Program-made: the position numbers and the translations under genes | Source of the DNA: Synchiropus splendidus | Lineage: Eukaryota; Chordata; Actinopteri; Syngnathiformes; Callionymidae | Assembly (NCBI RefSeq): GCF_027744825.2 | Contig: NW_026527078.1 | Span: forward strand, 186,001-250,000 | Direction of reading: 5' to 3' | Length of the DNA: 64,000 bases | In this document: positions 35,336 through 47,933 of the stretch, piece by piece | Numbering within the stretch: position 1 is the first letter of the stretch | How the letters are laid out: every line of letters begins with the position of its first letter | The notes under the pieces: generated by a model | What the model saw: only the letters and a program-made list of their open reading frames with translations | Told to the model about the DNA's origin: nothing | Databases searched by the model: none

Positions 35336-38300
35336 TTTCTAGTAGTTGCACATCAAATCTAAACTGTCTGAAGTGTTTTTCCATAGTAATTAACACTTTT
35401 ATGTTTGGCGTTCCGAAACCCACCTTATCTCAGGCTGAAAAGCGTTTTTACGCATTGTGCCATAACTTTTCACGGAAGGTTCAGAACATGAAATTTTAAC
35501 CTCCCACTATAGCAGAAAGGGTCTTTCTAGTAGGTGCACATCAAATCTAAGCTCTCTGAAGTGTTTTTCGAAAGTTATCAACACTTTTATGTTTGGCGTT
35601 CCGAAACCCACCTTATCTCAGGCTGAAAAGCGTTTTTGTGCATTGTGCCATAACTTTTCAGGGAAGCTTCAGAACATGAAATTTTAACCTCCCACTATAG
35701 AAGAAAAGGGTCTTTCTAGTAGTTGCACATCAAATCTAAACTGTCTGAAGTGTTTTTCCAAAGTTATTAACACTTTTATGTTTGGCGTTCCGAAACCCAC
35801 CTTATCTCAGGCTGAAAAGCGTTTTTGTGCATTGTGCCATAACTTTTCAGGGAAGCTTCAGAACATGAAATTTTAACCTCCCACTATAGCAGAAAGGGTC
35901 TTTCTAGTAGTTGCACATCAAATCTAAACTGTCTGAAGTGTTTTTCCAAAGTTATCAACACTTTTATGTTTGGCGTTCCGAAACCCACCTTATCTCAGGC
36001 TGAAAAGCGTTTTTACGCATTGTGCCATAACTTTTCAGGGAAGCTTCAGAACATGAAATTTTAACCTCCCACTATAGCAGAAAGGGTCTTTCTAGTAGGT
36101 GCACATCAAATCTAAGCTGTCTGAACTGTTTTTCGAAAGTTATCAACACTTTTATGTTTGGCGTTCCGAAACCCACCTTATCTCAGGCTGAAAAGCGTTT
36201 TTGTGCATTGTGCCATAACTTTTCAGGGAAGCTTCAGAACATGAAATTTTAACCTCCCACTATAGCAGAAAGGGTCTTTCTAGTAGTTGCACATCAAATC
36301 TAAACTGTCTGAAGTGTTTTTCCAAAGTTATTAACACCTTTATGTTTGGCGTTCCGAAACCCACCTTATCTCAGGCTGAAAAGCGTTTTTGTGCATTGTG
36401 CCATAACTTTTCAGGGAAGCTTCAGAACATGAAATTTTAACCTCCCACTATAGCAGAAAGGGTCTTTCTAGTAGTTGCACATCAAATCTAAACTGTCTGA
36501 AGTGTTTTTCCAAAGTTATCAACACTTTTATGTGTGGCGTTCCGAAACCCACCTTATCTCAGGCTGAAAAGCGTTTTTACGCATTGTGCCATAACTTTTC
36601 AGGGAAGCTTCAGAACATGAAATTTTAACCTCCCACTATAGCAGAAAGGGTCTTTCTAGTAGTTGCACATCAAATCTAAACTGTCTGAAGTGTTTTTCCA
36701 AAGTTATTAACACTTTTATGTTTGGCGTTCCGAAACCCACCTTATCTCAGGCTGAAAAGCGTTTTTGTGCATTGTGCCATAACTTTTCAGGGAAGCTTCA
36801 GAACATGAAATTTTAACCTCCCACTATAGCAGAAAGGGTCTTTCTAGTAGTTGCACATCAAATCTAAACTGTCTGAAGTGTTTTTCCAAAGTTATTAACA
36901 CTTTTATGTTTGGCGTTCCGAAACCCACCTTATCTCAGGCTGAAAAGCGTTTTTGTGCATTGTGCCATAACTTTTCAGGGAAGCTTCAGAACATGAAATT
37001 TTAACCTCCCACTATAGCAGAAAGGGTCTTTCTAGTAGTTGCACATCAAATCTAAACTGTCTGAAGTGTTTTTCCAAAGTTATCAACACTTTTATGTTTG
37101 GCGTTCCGAAACCCACCTTATCTCAGGCTGAAAAGCGTTTTTACGCATTGTGCCATAACTTTTCAGGGAAGCTTCAGAACATGAAATTTTAACCTCCCAC
37201 TATAGCAGAAAGGGTCTTTCTAGTAGGTGCACATCAAATCTAAGCTGTCTGAAGTGTTTTTCGAAAGTTATCAACACTTTTATGTTTGGCGTTCCGAAAC
37301 CCACCTTATCTCAGGCTGAAAAGCGTTTTTGTGCATTGTGCCATAACTTTTCAGGGAAGCTTCAGAACATGAAATTTTAACCTAACACTATAGCAGAAAG
37401 GGTCTTTCTAGTAGTTGCACATCAAATCTAAACTGTCTGAAGTGTTTTTCCAAAGTTATCAACACTTTTATGTTTGGCGTTCCGAAACCCACCTTATCTC
37501 AGGCTGAAAAGCGTTTTTACGCATTGTGCCATAACTTTTCAGGGAAGCTTCAGAACATGAAATTTTAACCTCCCACTATAGCAGAAAGGGTATTTCTAGT
37601 AGGTGCACATCAAATCTAAGCTCTCTGAAGTGTTTTTCGAAAGTTATCAACACTTTTATGTTTGGCGTTCCGAAACCCACCTTATCTCAGGCTGAAAAGC
37701 GTTTTTGTGCATTGTGCCATAACATTTCAGGGAAGCTTCAGAACATGAAATTTTAACCTCCCACTATAGCAGAAAGGGTCTTTCTAGTAGTTGCACATCA
37801 AATCTAAACTGTCTGAAGTGTTTTTCCAAAGTTATTAACACTTTTATGTTTGGCGTTCCGAAACCCACCTTATCTCAGGCTGAAAAGCGTTTTTGTGCAT
37901 TGTGCCATAACTTTTCAGGGAAGCTTCAGAACATGAAATTTTAACCTCCCACTATAGCAGAAAGGGTCTTTCTAGTAGTTGCACATCAAATCTAAACTGT
38001 CTGAAGTGTTTTTCCAAAGTTATTAACACTTTTATGTTTGGCGTTCCGAAACCCACCTTATCTCAGGCTGAAAAGCGTTTTTGTGCATTGTGCCATAACT
38101 TTTCAGGGAAGCTTCAGAACATGAAATTTTAACCTCCCACTATAGCAGAAAGGGTCTTTCTAGTAGTTGCACATCAAATCTAAGCTGTCTGAAGTGTTTT
38201 TCCAAAGTTATCAACACTTTTATGTTTGGCGTTCCGAAACCCACCTTATCTCAGGCTGAAAAGCGTTTTTACGCATTGTGCCATAACTTTTCAGGGAAGC

Positions 38301-38344
38301 TTCAGAACATGAAATTTTAACCTCCCACTATAGCAGAAAGGGTC
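35336..38344 (+). repeat. 16-monomer HOR, copy 3 (3009 bp)
   Basis: Marks recur a third time at 3009 bp, including ccatag at 35381, agaagaaaagg at 35699 and tgtgtgg near 36529. The last monomer (38157-38344) is the same ctaagctg/ccaaag/tacgc form that ends copy 2. The next unit does not start: 38345 is an A monomer with tatttttgg. Confidence 0.97.
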
Positions 38345-39472
38345 TTTCTAGTAGTTGCACATCAAATCTAAACTGTCTGAAGTGTTTTTCCAAAGTTATT
38401 AACACTTTTATTTTTGGCGTTCCGAAACCCACCTTATCTCAGGCTGAAAAGCGTTTTTGTGCATTGTGCCATAACTTTTCAGGGAAGCTTCAGAACATGA
38501 AATTTTAACCTCCCACTATAGCAGAAAGGGTCTTTCTAGTAGTTGCACATCAAATCTAAACTGTCTGAAGTGTTTTTCCAAAGTTATTAACACTTTTATG
38601 TTTGGCGTTCCGAAACCCACCTTATCTCAGGCTGAAAAGCGTTTTTGTGCATTGTGCCATAACTTTTCAGGGAAGCTTCAGAACATGAAATTTTAACCTC
38701 CCACTATAGCAGAAAGGGTCTTTCTAGTAGTTGCACATCAAATCTAAACTGTCTGAAGTGTTTTTCCAAAGTTATTAACACTTTTATGTTTGGCGTTCCG
38801 AAACCCACCTTATCTCAGGCTGAAAAGCGTTTTTGTGCATTGTGCCATAACTTTTCAGGGAAGCTTCAGAACATGAAATTTTAACCTCCCACTATAGCAG
38901 AAAGGGTCTTTCTAGTAGTTGCACATCAAATCTAAACTGTCTGAAGTGTTTTTCCAAAGTTATCAACACTTTTATGTTTGGCGTTCCGAAACCCACCTTA
39001 TCTCAGGCTGAAAAGCGTTTTTACGCATTGTGCCATAACTTTTCAGGGAAGCTTCAGAACATGAAATTTTAACCTCCCACTATAGCAGAAAGGGTCTTTC
39101 TAGTAGGTGCACATCAAATCTAAGCTGTCTGAAGTGTTTTTCGAAAGTTATCAACACTTTTATGTTTGGCGTTCCGAAACCCACCTTATCTCAGGCTGAA
39201 AAGCGTTTTTGTGCATTGTGCCATAACTTTTCAGGGAAGCTTCAGAACATGAAATTTTAACCTAACACTATAGCAGAAAGGGTCTTTCTAGTAGTTGCAC
39301 ATCAAATATAAACTGTCTGAAGTGTTTTTCCAAAGTTATCAACACTTTTATGTTTGGCGTTCCGAAACCCACCTTATCTCAGGCTGAAAAGCGTTTTTAC
39401 GCATTGTGCCATAACTTTTCAGGGAAGCTTCAGAACATGAAATTTTAACCTCCCACTATAGCAGAAAGGGTC
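38345..39472 (+). repeat. Partial fourth copy of the 16-mer interior
   Basis: After an A with tatttttgg, the order A, A, B, C(cctaacac), B at 38533-39472 matches the interior of the 16-mer (30635-31574), including the diagnostic cctaacac near 39260. It is only five monomers long. The B at 39285 has a private aaatataaac. Confidence 0.88.
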
Positions 39473-40600
39473 TTTCTAGTAGTTGCACATCAAATCTAAA
39501 CTGTCTGAAGTGTTTTTCCAAAGTTATTAATACTTTTATGTTTGGCGTTCCGAAACCCACCTTATCTCAGGCTGAAAAGCGTTTTTGTGCATTGTGCCAT
39601 AACTTTTCAGGGAAGCTTCAGAACATGAAATTTTAACCTCCCACTATAGCAGAAAGGGTCTTTCTAGTAGTTGCACATCAAATCTAAACTGTCTGAAGTG
39701 TTTTTACAAAGTTATTAACACTCTTATATTTGGCGTTCCGAAACCCACCTTATCTCAGGCTGAAAAGCGTTTTTGTGCATTGTGCCATAACTTTTCAGGG
39801 AAGCTTCAGAACATGAAATTTTAACCTCCCACTATAGCAGAAAGGGTCTTTCTAGTAGTTGCACATCAAATCTAAACTGTCTGAAGTGTTTTTCCAAAGT
39901 TATTAACACTTTTATGTTTGGCGTTCCGAAACCCACCTTATCTCAGGCTGAAAAGCGTTTTTGTGCATTGTGCCATAACTTTTCAGGGAAGCTTCAGAAC
40001 ATGAAATTTTAACCTCCCACTATAGCAGAAATGGTCTTTCTAGTAGTTGCACATCAAATCTAAACTGTCTGAAGTGTTTTTCCAAAGTTATTAACACTTT
40101 TATGTTTGGCGTTCCGAAACCCACCTTATCTCAGGCTGAAAAGCGTTTTTGTGAATTGTGCCATAACTTTTCCGGGAAGCTTCAGAACATGAAATTTTAA
40201 CCTCCCACTATAGCAGAAAGGGTCTTTCTAGTAGTTGCACATCAAATCTAAACTGTCTGAAGTGTTTTTCCAAAGTTATCAACACTTTTATGTTTGGCGT
40301 TCCGAAACCCACCTTATCTCAGGCTGAAAGGCGTTTTTACGCATTGTGCCATTACTTTTCAGGGAAGCTTCAGAACATGAAATTTTAACCTCCCACTATA
40401 GCAGAAAGGGTCTTTCTAGTAGGTGCACATCAAATCTAAGCTGTCTGAAGTGTTTTTCGAAAGTTATCAACACTTTTATGTTTGGCGTTCCGAAACCCAC
40501 CTTATCTCAGGCGGAAAAGCGTTTTTGTGCATTGTGCCATAACTTTTCAGGGAAGCTTAAGAACATGAAATTTTAACCTCCCACTATAGCAGAAAGGGTC
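39473..40600 (+). repeat. Mutation-rich patch of six monomers
   Basis: These monomers are A, A, A, A, B, C and carry many singletons: attaatac, tttttacaaag, ctcttatattt, agaaatggtc, gtgaattg, tccggg, gaaaggcg, ccattac, caggcgg and gcttaag. None is part of a repeated block that I can see. This patch has been homogenised less than its neighbours. Confidence 0.88.
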
Positions 40601-41540
40601 TTTCTAGTAGTTGCACATCAAATCTAAACTGTCTGAAGTGTTTTTCCAAAGTTATCAACACTTTTATGTTTGGCGTTCCGAAACCCACCTTATCTCAGGC
40701 TGAAAAGCGTTTTTACGCATTGTGCCATAACTTTTCAGGGAAGCTTCAGAACATGAAATTTTAACCTCCCACTATAGCAGAAAGGGTCTTTCTAGTAGGT
40801 GCACATCAAATCTAAGCTCTCTGAAGTGTTTTTCGAAAGTTATCAACACTTTTATGTTTGGCGTTCCGAAACCCACCTTATCTCAGGCTGAAAAGCGTTT
40901 TTGTGCATTGTGCCATAACTTTTCAGGGAAGCTTCAGAACATGAAATTTTAACCTCCCACTATAGCAGAAAGGGTCTTTCTAGTAGTTGCACATCAAATC
41001 TAAACTGTCTGAAGTGTTTTTCCAAAGTTATTAACACTTTTATGTTTGGCGTTCCGAAACCCACCTTATCTCAGGCTGAAAAGCGTTTTTGTGCATTGTG
41101 CCATAACTTTTCAGGGAAGCTTCAGAACATGAAATTTTAACCTCCCACTATAGCAGAAAGGGTCTTTCTAGTAGTTGCACATCAAATCTAAACTGTCTGA
41201 AGTGTTTTTCCAAAGTTATCAACACTTTTATGTTTGGCGTTCCGAAACCCACCTTATCTCAGGCTGAAAAGCGTTTTTGTGCATTGTGCCATAACTTTTC
41301 AGGGAAGCTTCAGAACATGAAATTTTAACCTCCCACTATAGCAGAAAGGGTCTTTCTAGTAGTTGCACATCAAATCTAAGCTGTCTGAAGTGTTTTTCCA
41401 AAGTTATCAACACTTTTATGTTTGGCGTTCCGAAACCCACCTTATCTCAGGCTGAAAAGCGTTTTTGTGCATTGTGCCATAACTTTTCAGGAAAGCTTCA
41501 GAACATGAAATTTTAACCTCCCACTATAGCAGAAAGGGTC
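40601..41540 (+). repeat. Transition block before the first 8-mer
   Basis: The order is B, C', A, F and a ctaagctg/ccaaag/tgtgc monomer with caggaaagc. I see no internal duplication. From here rightward caggaaagc becomes common. Confidence 0.8.
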
Positions 41541-43044
41541 TTTCTAGTAGTTGCACATCAAATCTAAGCTCTCTGAAGTGTTTTTCGAAAGTTATCAACA
41601 CTTTTATGTTTGGCGTTCCGAAACCCACCTTATCTCAGGCTGAAAAGCGTTTTTGTGCATTGTGCCATAACTTTTCAGGAAAGCTTCAGAACATGAAATT
41701 TTAACCTCCCACTATAGCAGAAAGGGTGTTTCTAGTAGTTGCACATCAAATCTAAACTGTCTGAAGTGTTTTTCCAAAGTTATTAACACTTTTATGTTTG
41801 GCGTTCCGAAACCCACCTTATCTCAGGCTGAAAAGCGTTTTTGTGCATTGTGCCATAACTTTTCAGGGAAGCTTCAGAACATGAAATTTTAACCTCCCAC
41901 TAAAGCAGAAAGGGTCTTTCTAGTAGTTGCACATCAAATCTAAACTGTCTGAAGTGTTTTTCCAAAGTTATTAACACTTTTATGTTTGGCGTTCCGAAAC
42001 CCACCTTATCTCAGGCTGAAAAGCGTTTTTGTGCATTGTGCCATAACTTTTCAGGGAAGCTTCAGAACATGAAATTTTAACCTCCCACTATAGCAGAAAG
42101 GGTCTTTCTAGTAGTTGCACATCAAATATAAACTGTCTGAAGTGTTTTTCCAACGTTATTAACACTTTTATGTTTGGCGTTCCGAAACCCACCTTATCTC
42201 AGGCTGAAAAGCGTTTTTGTGCATTGTGCCATAACTTTTCAGGGAAGCTTCAGAACATGAAATTTTAACCTCCCACTATAGCAGAAAGGGTCTTTGTAGT
42301 AGGTGCACATCAAATCTAAACTGTCTGAAGTGTTTTTCCAAAGTTATCAACACTTTTATGTTTGGCGTTCCGAAACCCACCTTATCTCAGGCTGAATAGC
42401 GTTTTTACGCATTGTGCCATAACTTTTCAGGGAAGCTTCAGAACATGAAATTTTAACCTCCCACTATAGCAGAAAGGGTCTTTCTAGTAGGTGCACATCA
42501 AATCTAAGCTGTCTGAAGTGTTTTTCGAAAGTTATCAACACTTTTATGTTTGGCGTTCCGAAACCCACCTTATCTCAGGCTGAAAAGCGTTTTTGTGCAT
42601 TGTGCCATAACTTTTCAGGGAAGCTTCAGAACATGAAATTTTAACCTCCCACTATAGCAGAAAGGGTCTTTCTAGTAGTTGCACATCAAATCTAAACTGT
42701 CTGAAGTGTTTTTCCAAAGTTATTAACACTTTTATGTTTGGCGTTCCGAAACCCACCTTATCTCAGGCTGAAAAGCGTTTTTGTGCATTGTGCCATAACT
42801 TTTCAGGGAAGCTTCAGAACATGAAATTTTAACCTCCCACTATAGCAGAAAGGGTCCTTCTAGTAGTTGCACATCAAATCTAAACTGTCTGAAGTGTTTT
42901 TCCAAAGTTATCAACACTTTTATGTTTGGCGTTCCGAAACCCACCTTATCTCAGGCTGAAAAGCGTTTTTACGCATTGTGCCATAACTTTTCAGGGAAGC
43001 TTCAGAACATGAAATTTTAACCTCCCACTATAGCAGAAAGGGTC
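41541..43044 (+). repeat. 8-monomer HOR I, copy 1 (1504 bp)
   Basis: Eight monomers carry the marks gggtgtttc (about 41725), actaaagcag (about 41900), atcaaatataaac with ccaacgtt (about 42121-42155), tctttgtagtagg (about 42291), gctgaatagcg (about 42393) and gggtccttc (about 42854). Each recurs 1504 bp (8 x 188) later. Confidence 0.96.
42293..42480 (+). repeat. Hybrid monomer: gtagg start on a B body
   Basis: The start reads tttgtagtaggtgc, as in C, but the rest is B (ctaaactg, ccaaag, ttatcaac, tacgc), with a private gaatagcg. Its sister is at 43797-43984. The converse hybrid, gtagt on a C' body, opens the same 8-mer at 41541 and 43045. The pair looks like exchange within the first 40 bases of the monomer. 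Confidence 0.85.
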
Positions 43045-44548
43045 TTTCTAGTAGTTGCACATCAAATCTAAGCTCTCTGAAGTGTTTTTCGAAAGTTATC
43101 AACACTTTTATGTTTGGCGTTCCGAAACCCACCTTATCTCAGGCTGAAAAGCGTTTTTGTGCATTGTGCCATAACTTTTCAGGAAAGCTTCAGAACATGA
43201 AATTTTAACCTCCCACTATAGCAGAAAGGGTGTTTCTAGTAGTTGCACATCAAATCTAAACTGTCTGAAGTGTTTTTCCAAAGTTATTAACACTTTTATG
43301 TTTGGCGTTCCGAAACCCACCTTATCTCAGGCTGAAAAGCGTTTTTGTGCATTGTGCCATAACTTTTCAGGGAAGCTTCAGAACATGAAATTTTAACCTC
43401 CCACTAAAGCAGAAAGGGTCTTTCTAGTAGTTGCACATCAAATCTAAACTGTCTGAAGTGTTTTTCCAAAGTTATTAACACTTTTATGTTTGGCGTTCCG
43501 AAACCCACCTTATCTCAGGCTGAAAAGCGTTTTTGTGCATTGTGCCATAACTTTTCAGGGAAGCTTCAGAACATGAAATTTTAACCTCCCACTATAGCAG
43601 AAAGGGTCTTTCTAGTAGTTGCACATCAAATATAAACTGTCTGAAGTGTTTTTCCAACGTTATTAACACTTTTATGTTTGGCGTTCCGAAACCCACCTTA
43701 TCTCAGGCTGAAAAGCGTTTTTGTGCATTGTGCCATAACTTTTCAGGGAAGCTTCAGAACATGAAATTTTAACCTCCCACTATAGCAGAAAGGGTCTTTG
43801 TAGTAGGTGCACATCAAATCTAAACTGTCTGAAGTGTTTTTCCAAAGTTATCAACACTTTTATGTTTGGCGTTCCGAAACCCACCTTATCTCAGGCTGAA
43901 TAGCGTTTTTACGCATTGTGCCATAACTTTTCAGGGAAGCTTCAGAACATGAAATTTTAACCTCCCACTATAGCAGAAAGGGTCTTTCTAGTAGGTGCAC
44001 ATCAAATCTAAGCTGTCTGAAGTGTTTTTCGAAAGTTATCAACACTTTTATGTTTGGCGTTCCGAAACCCACCTTATCTCAGGCTGAAAAGCGTTTTTGT
44101 GCATTGTGCCATAACTTTTCAGGGAAGCTTCAGAACATGAAATTTTAACCTCCCACTATAGCAGAAAGGGTCTTTCTAGTAGTTGCACATCAAATCTAAA
44201 CTGTCTGAAGTGTTTTTCCAAAGTTATTAACACTTTTATGTTTGGCGTTCCGAAACCCACCTTATCTCAGGCTGAAAAGCGTTTTTGTGCATTGTGCCAT
44301 AACTTTTCAGGGAAGCTTCAGAACATGAAATTTTAACCTCCCACTATAGCAGAAAGGGTCCTTCTAGTAGTTGCACATCAAATCTAAACTGTCTGAAGTG
44401 TTTTTCCAAAGTTATCAACACTTTTATGTTTGGCGTTCCGAAACCCACCTTATCTCAGGCTGAAAAGCGTTTTTACGCATTGTGCCATAACTTTTCAGGG
44501 AAGCTTCAGAACATGAAATTTTAACCTCCCACTATAGCAGAAAGGGTC
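43045..44548 (+). repeat. 8-monomer HOR I, copy 2 (1504 bp)
   Basis: The second copy repeats all marks of 41541-43044 at an offset of exactly 1504 bp, for example atcaaatata at 43625 and gggtccttc near 44358. It is followed at 44549 by a C monomer with gtagg, whereas each copy begins with a C' that has gtagt. That defines the right edge. Confidence 0.96.
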
Positions 44549-46429
44549 TTTCTAGTAGGTGCACATCAAATCTAAGCTGTCTGAAGTGTTTTTCGAAAGT
44601 TATCAACACTTTTATGTTTGGCGTTCCGAAACCCACCTTATCTCAGGCTGAAAAGCGTTTTTGTGCATTGTGCCATAACTTTTCAGGGAAGCTTCAGAAC
44701 ATGAAATTTTAACCTCCCACTATAGCAGAAAGGGTCTTTCTAGTAGTTGCACATCAAATCTAAGCTGTCTGAAGTGTTTTTCCAAAGTTATCAACACTTT
44801 TATGTTTGGCGTTCCGAAACCCACCTTATCTCAGGCTGAAAAGCGTTTTTGTGCATTGAGCCATAACTTTTCAGGAAAGCTTCAGAACATGAAATTTTAA
44901 CCTCCCACTATAGCAGAAAGGGTCTTTCTAGTAGTTGCACATCAAATCTAAACTGTCTGAAGTGTTTTTCCAAAGTTATCAACACTTTTATGTTTGGCGT
45001 TCCAAAAACCCACCTTATCTCAGGCTGAAAAGCGTTTTTACGCATTGTGCCATAACTTTTCAGGGAAGCTTCAGAACATGAACTTTTAACCTCCCACTAT
45101 AGCAGAAAGGGTCTTTCTAGTAGGTGCACATCAAATCTAAGCTGTCTGAAGTGTTTTTCGAAAGTTATCAACACTTTTATGTTTGGCGTTCCGAAACCCA
45201 CCTTATCTCAGGCTGAAAAGCGTTTTTGTGCATTGTGCCATAACTTTTCAGGGAAGCTTCAGAACATGAAATTTTAACCTCCCACTATAGCAGAAAGGGT
45301 CTTTCTAGTAGTTGGACATCAAATCTAAACTGTCTGAAGTGTTTTTCCAAAGTTATCAACACTTTTATGTTTGGCGTTCCGAAACCCACCTTATCTCAGG
45401 CTGAAAAGCGTTTTTGTGCATTGTGCCATAACTTTTCAGGGAAGCTTCAGAACATGAAATTTTAACCTCCCACTATAGCAGAAAGGGTCTTTCTAGTAGG
45501 TGCACATCAAATCTAAGCTGTCTGAAGTGTTTTTCGAAAGTTATCAACACTTTTATGTTTGGCGTTCCGAAACCCATCTTATCTCAGGCTGAAAAGCGTT
45601 TTTGTGCATTGTGCCATAACTTTTCAGGGAAGCTTCAGAACATGAAATTTTAACCTCCCACTATAGCAGAAAGGGTCTTTCTAGTAGTTGCACATCAAAT
45701 CTAAGCTGTCTGAAGTGTTTTTCCAAAGTTATCAACACTTTTATGTTTGGCGTTCCGAAACCCACCTTATCTCAGGCTGGAAAGCGTTTTTACGCATTGT
45801 GCCATAACTTTTCAGGGAAGCTTCAGAACATGAAATTTTAACCTCCCACTATAGCAGAAAGGGTCTTTCTAGTAGGTGCACATCAAATCTAAGCTGTCTG
45901 AAGTGTTTTTCGAAAGTTATCAACACTTTTATGTTTGGCGTTCCGAAACCCACCTTATCTCAGGCTGAAAAGCGTTTTTGTGCATTGTGCCATAACTTTT
46001 CAGGGAAGCTTCAGAACATGAAATTTTAACCTCCCACTATAGCAGAAAGGGTCTTTCTAGTAGTTGCACATCAAATCTAAGCTGTCTGAAGTGTTTTTCA
46101 AAAGTTATCAACACTTTTATGTTTGGCGTTCCGAAACCCACCTTATCTCAGGCTGAAAAGCGTTTTTGTGCATTGTGCCATAACTTTTCAGGAAAGCTTC
46201 AGAACATAAAATTTTAACCTCCCACTATAGCAGAAAGGGTCTTTCTTGTAGGTGCACATCAAATCTAAGCTCTCTGAAGTGTTTTTCGAAAGTTATCAAC
46301 ACTTTTATGTTTGGCGTTCCGAAACCCACCTTATCTCAGGCTGAAAAGCGTTTTTGTGCATTGTGCCATAACTTTTCAGGGAAGCTTCAGAACATGAAAT
46401 TTTAACCTCCCACTATAGCAGAAAGGGTC
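44549..46429 (+). repeat. Irregular block between the 8-mer domains
   Basis: The order is C, a ctaagctg/ccaaag monomer with cattgagcc, B (189 bp, gttccaaaaaccc and atgaacttttaac), C, F(gttggacatc), C(cccatctt), a ctaagctg/ccaaag/tacgc monomer, C, D(aacataaaat) and C'(cttgtagg). The gttggacatc and cccatctt pair at 45302-45677 is a two-monomer preview of the next 8-mer, offset 1128 bp (6 x 188). Confidence 0.85.
44925..45113 (+). repeat. 189-bp B monomer with an extra A
   Basis: The run reads gttccaaaaaccc instead of gttccgaaaccc, a G to A change plus one inserted A near 45003-45008. This removes one of the monomer's conserved CpG sites. The monomer also has atgaacttttaac, found again at 50343, 51659 and about 62942. 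The insertion is private. Confidence 0.92.
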
Positions 46430-47933
46430 TTTCTAGTAGTTGGACATCAAATCTAAACTGTCTGAAGTGTTTTTCCAAAGTTATCAACACTTTTATGTTT
46501 GGCGTTCCGAAACCCAACTTATCTCAGGCTGAAAAGCGTTTTTGTGCATTGTGCCATAACTTTTCAGGGAAGCTTCAGAACATGAAATTTTAACCTCCCA
46601 CTATAGCAGAAAGGGTCTTTCTAGTAGGTGCACATCAAATCTAAGCTGTCTGAAGTGTTTTTCGAAAGTTATCAACACTTTTATGTTTGGCGTTCCGAAA
46701 CCCATCTTATCTCAGGCTGAAAAGCGTTTTTGTGCATTGTGCCATAACTTTTCAGGGAAGCTTCAGAACATGAAATTTTAACCTCCCACTATAGCAGAAC
46801 GGGTCTTTCTAGTAGTTGCACATCAAATCTAAACTGTCTGAAGTGTTTTTCCAAAGTTATCAACACTTTTATGTTTGGCGTTCCGAAACCCACCTTATCT
46901 CAGGCTGAAAAGCGTTTTTGTGCATTGTGCCATAACTTTTCAGGAAAGCTTCAGAACATGAAATTTTAACCTCCCACTATAGCAGAAAGGGTCTTTCTAG
47001 TAGGTGCACATCAAATCTAAGCTGTCTGAAGTGTTTTTCGAAAGTTATCAACACTTTTATGTTTGGCGTTCCGAAACCCACCTTATCTCAGGCTGAAAAG
47101 CGTTTTTGTGCATTGTGCCATAACTTTTCAGGGAAGCTTCAGAACATGAAATTTTAACCTCCCACTATAGCAGAAAGGGTCTTTCTAGTAGGTGCACATC
47201 AAATCTAAGCTCTCTGAAGTGTTTTTCGAAAGTTATCAACACTTTTATGTTTGGCGTTCCGAAACCCACCTTATCTCAGGCTGAAAAGCGTTTTTGTGCA
47301 TTGTGCCATAACTTTTCAGGGAAGCTTCAGAACATGAAATTTTAACCTCCCACTATAGCAGAAAGGGTCTTTCTAGTAGTTGCACATCAAATCTAAACTG
47401 TCTGAAGTGTTTTTCCAAAGTTATCAACACTTTTATGTTTGGCGTTCCGAAACCCACCTTATCTCAGGCTGAAAAGCGTTTTTGTGCATTGTGCCATAAC
47501 TTTTCAGGAAAGCTTCAGAACATGAAATTTTAACCTCCCACTATAGCAGAAAGGGTCTTTCTAGTAGTTGCACATCAAATCTAAACTGTCTGAAGTGTTT
47601 TTCCAAAGTTATCAACACTTTTATGTTTGGCGTTCCGAAACCCACCTTATCTCAGGCTGAAAAGCGTTTTTGTGCATTGTGCCATAACTTTTCAGGGAAG
47701 CTTCAGAACATGAAATTTTAACCTCCCACTATAGCAGAAAGGGTCTTTCTAGTAGTTGCACATCAAATCTAAACTGTCTGAAGTGTTTTTCCAAAGTTAT
47801 TAACACTTTTATGTTTGGCGTTCCGAAACCCACCTTATCTCAGGCTGAAAAGCGTTTTTGTGCATTGTGCCATAACTTTTCAGGGAAGCTTCAGAACATG
47901 AAATTTTAACCTCCCACTATAGCAGAAAGGGTC
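46430..47933 (+). repeat. 8-monomer HOR II, copy 1 (1504 bp)
   Basis: The order is F(gttggacatc), C(cccatctt, ending cagaacggg at 46797), F(caggaaagc), C, C', F(caggaaagc), F, A. Marks recur at 1504 bp. The composition differs completely from HOR I, which has the same length. A private cccaactt lies near 46513. Confidence 0.95.

Noticed and set aside
40346..40576. Open frame of 76 codons on the plus strand (similar ones at 50123-50353 and 55192-55431)
   Set aside because: These start at GTG or TTG, not ATG, and exist only because a single substitution removed the TAA in gccataac (gccattac, or gccaaaac at 50123). They lie wholly in satellite monomers, and the 188-bp period shifts frame every unit. 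Not genes.
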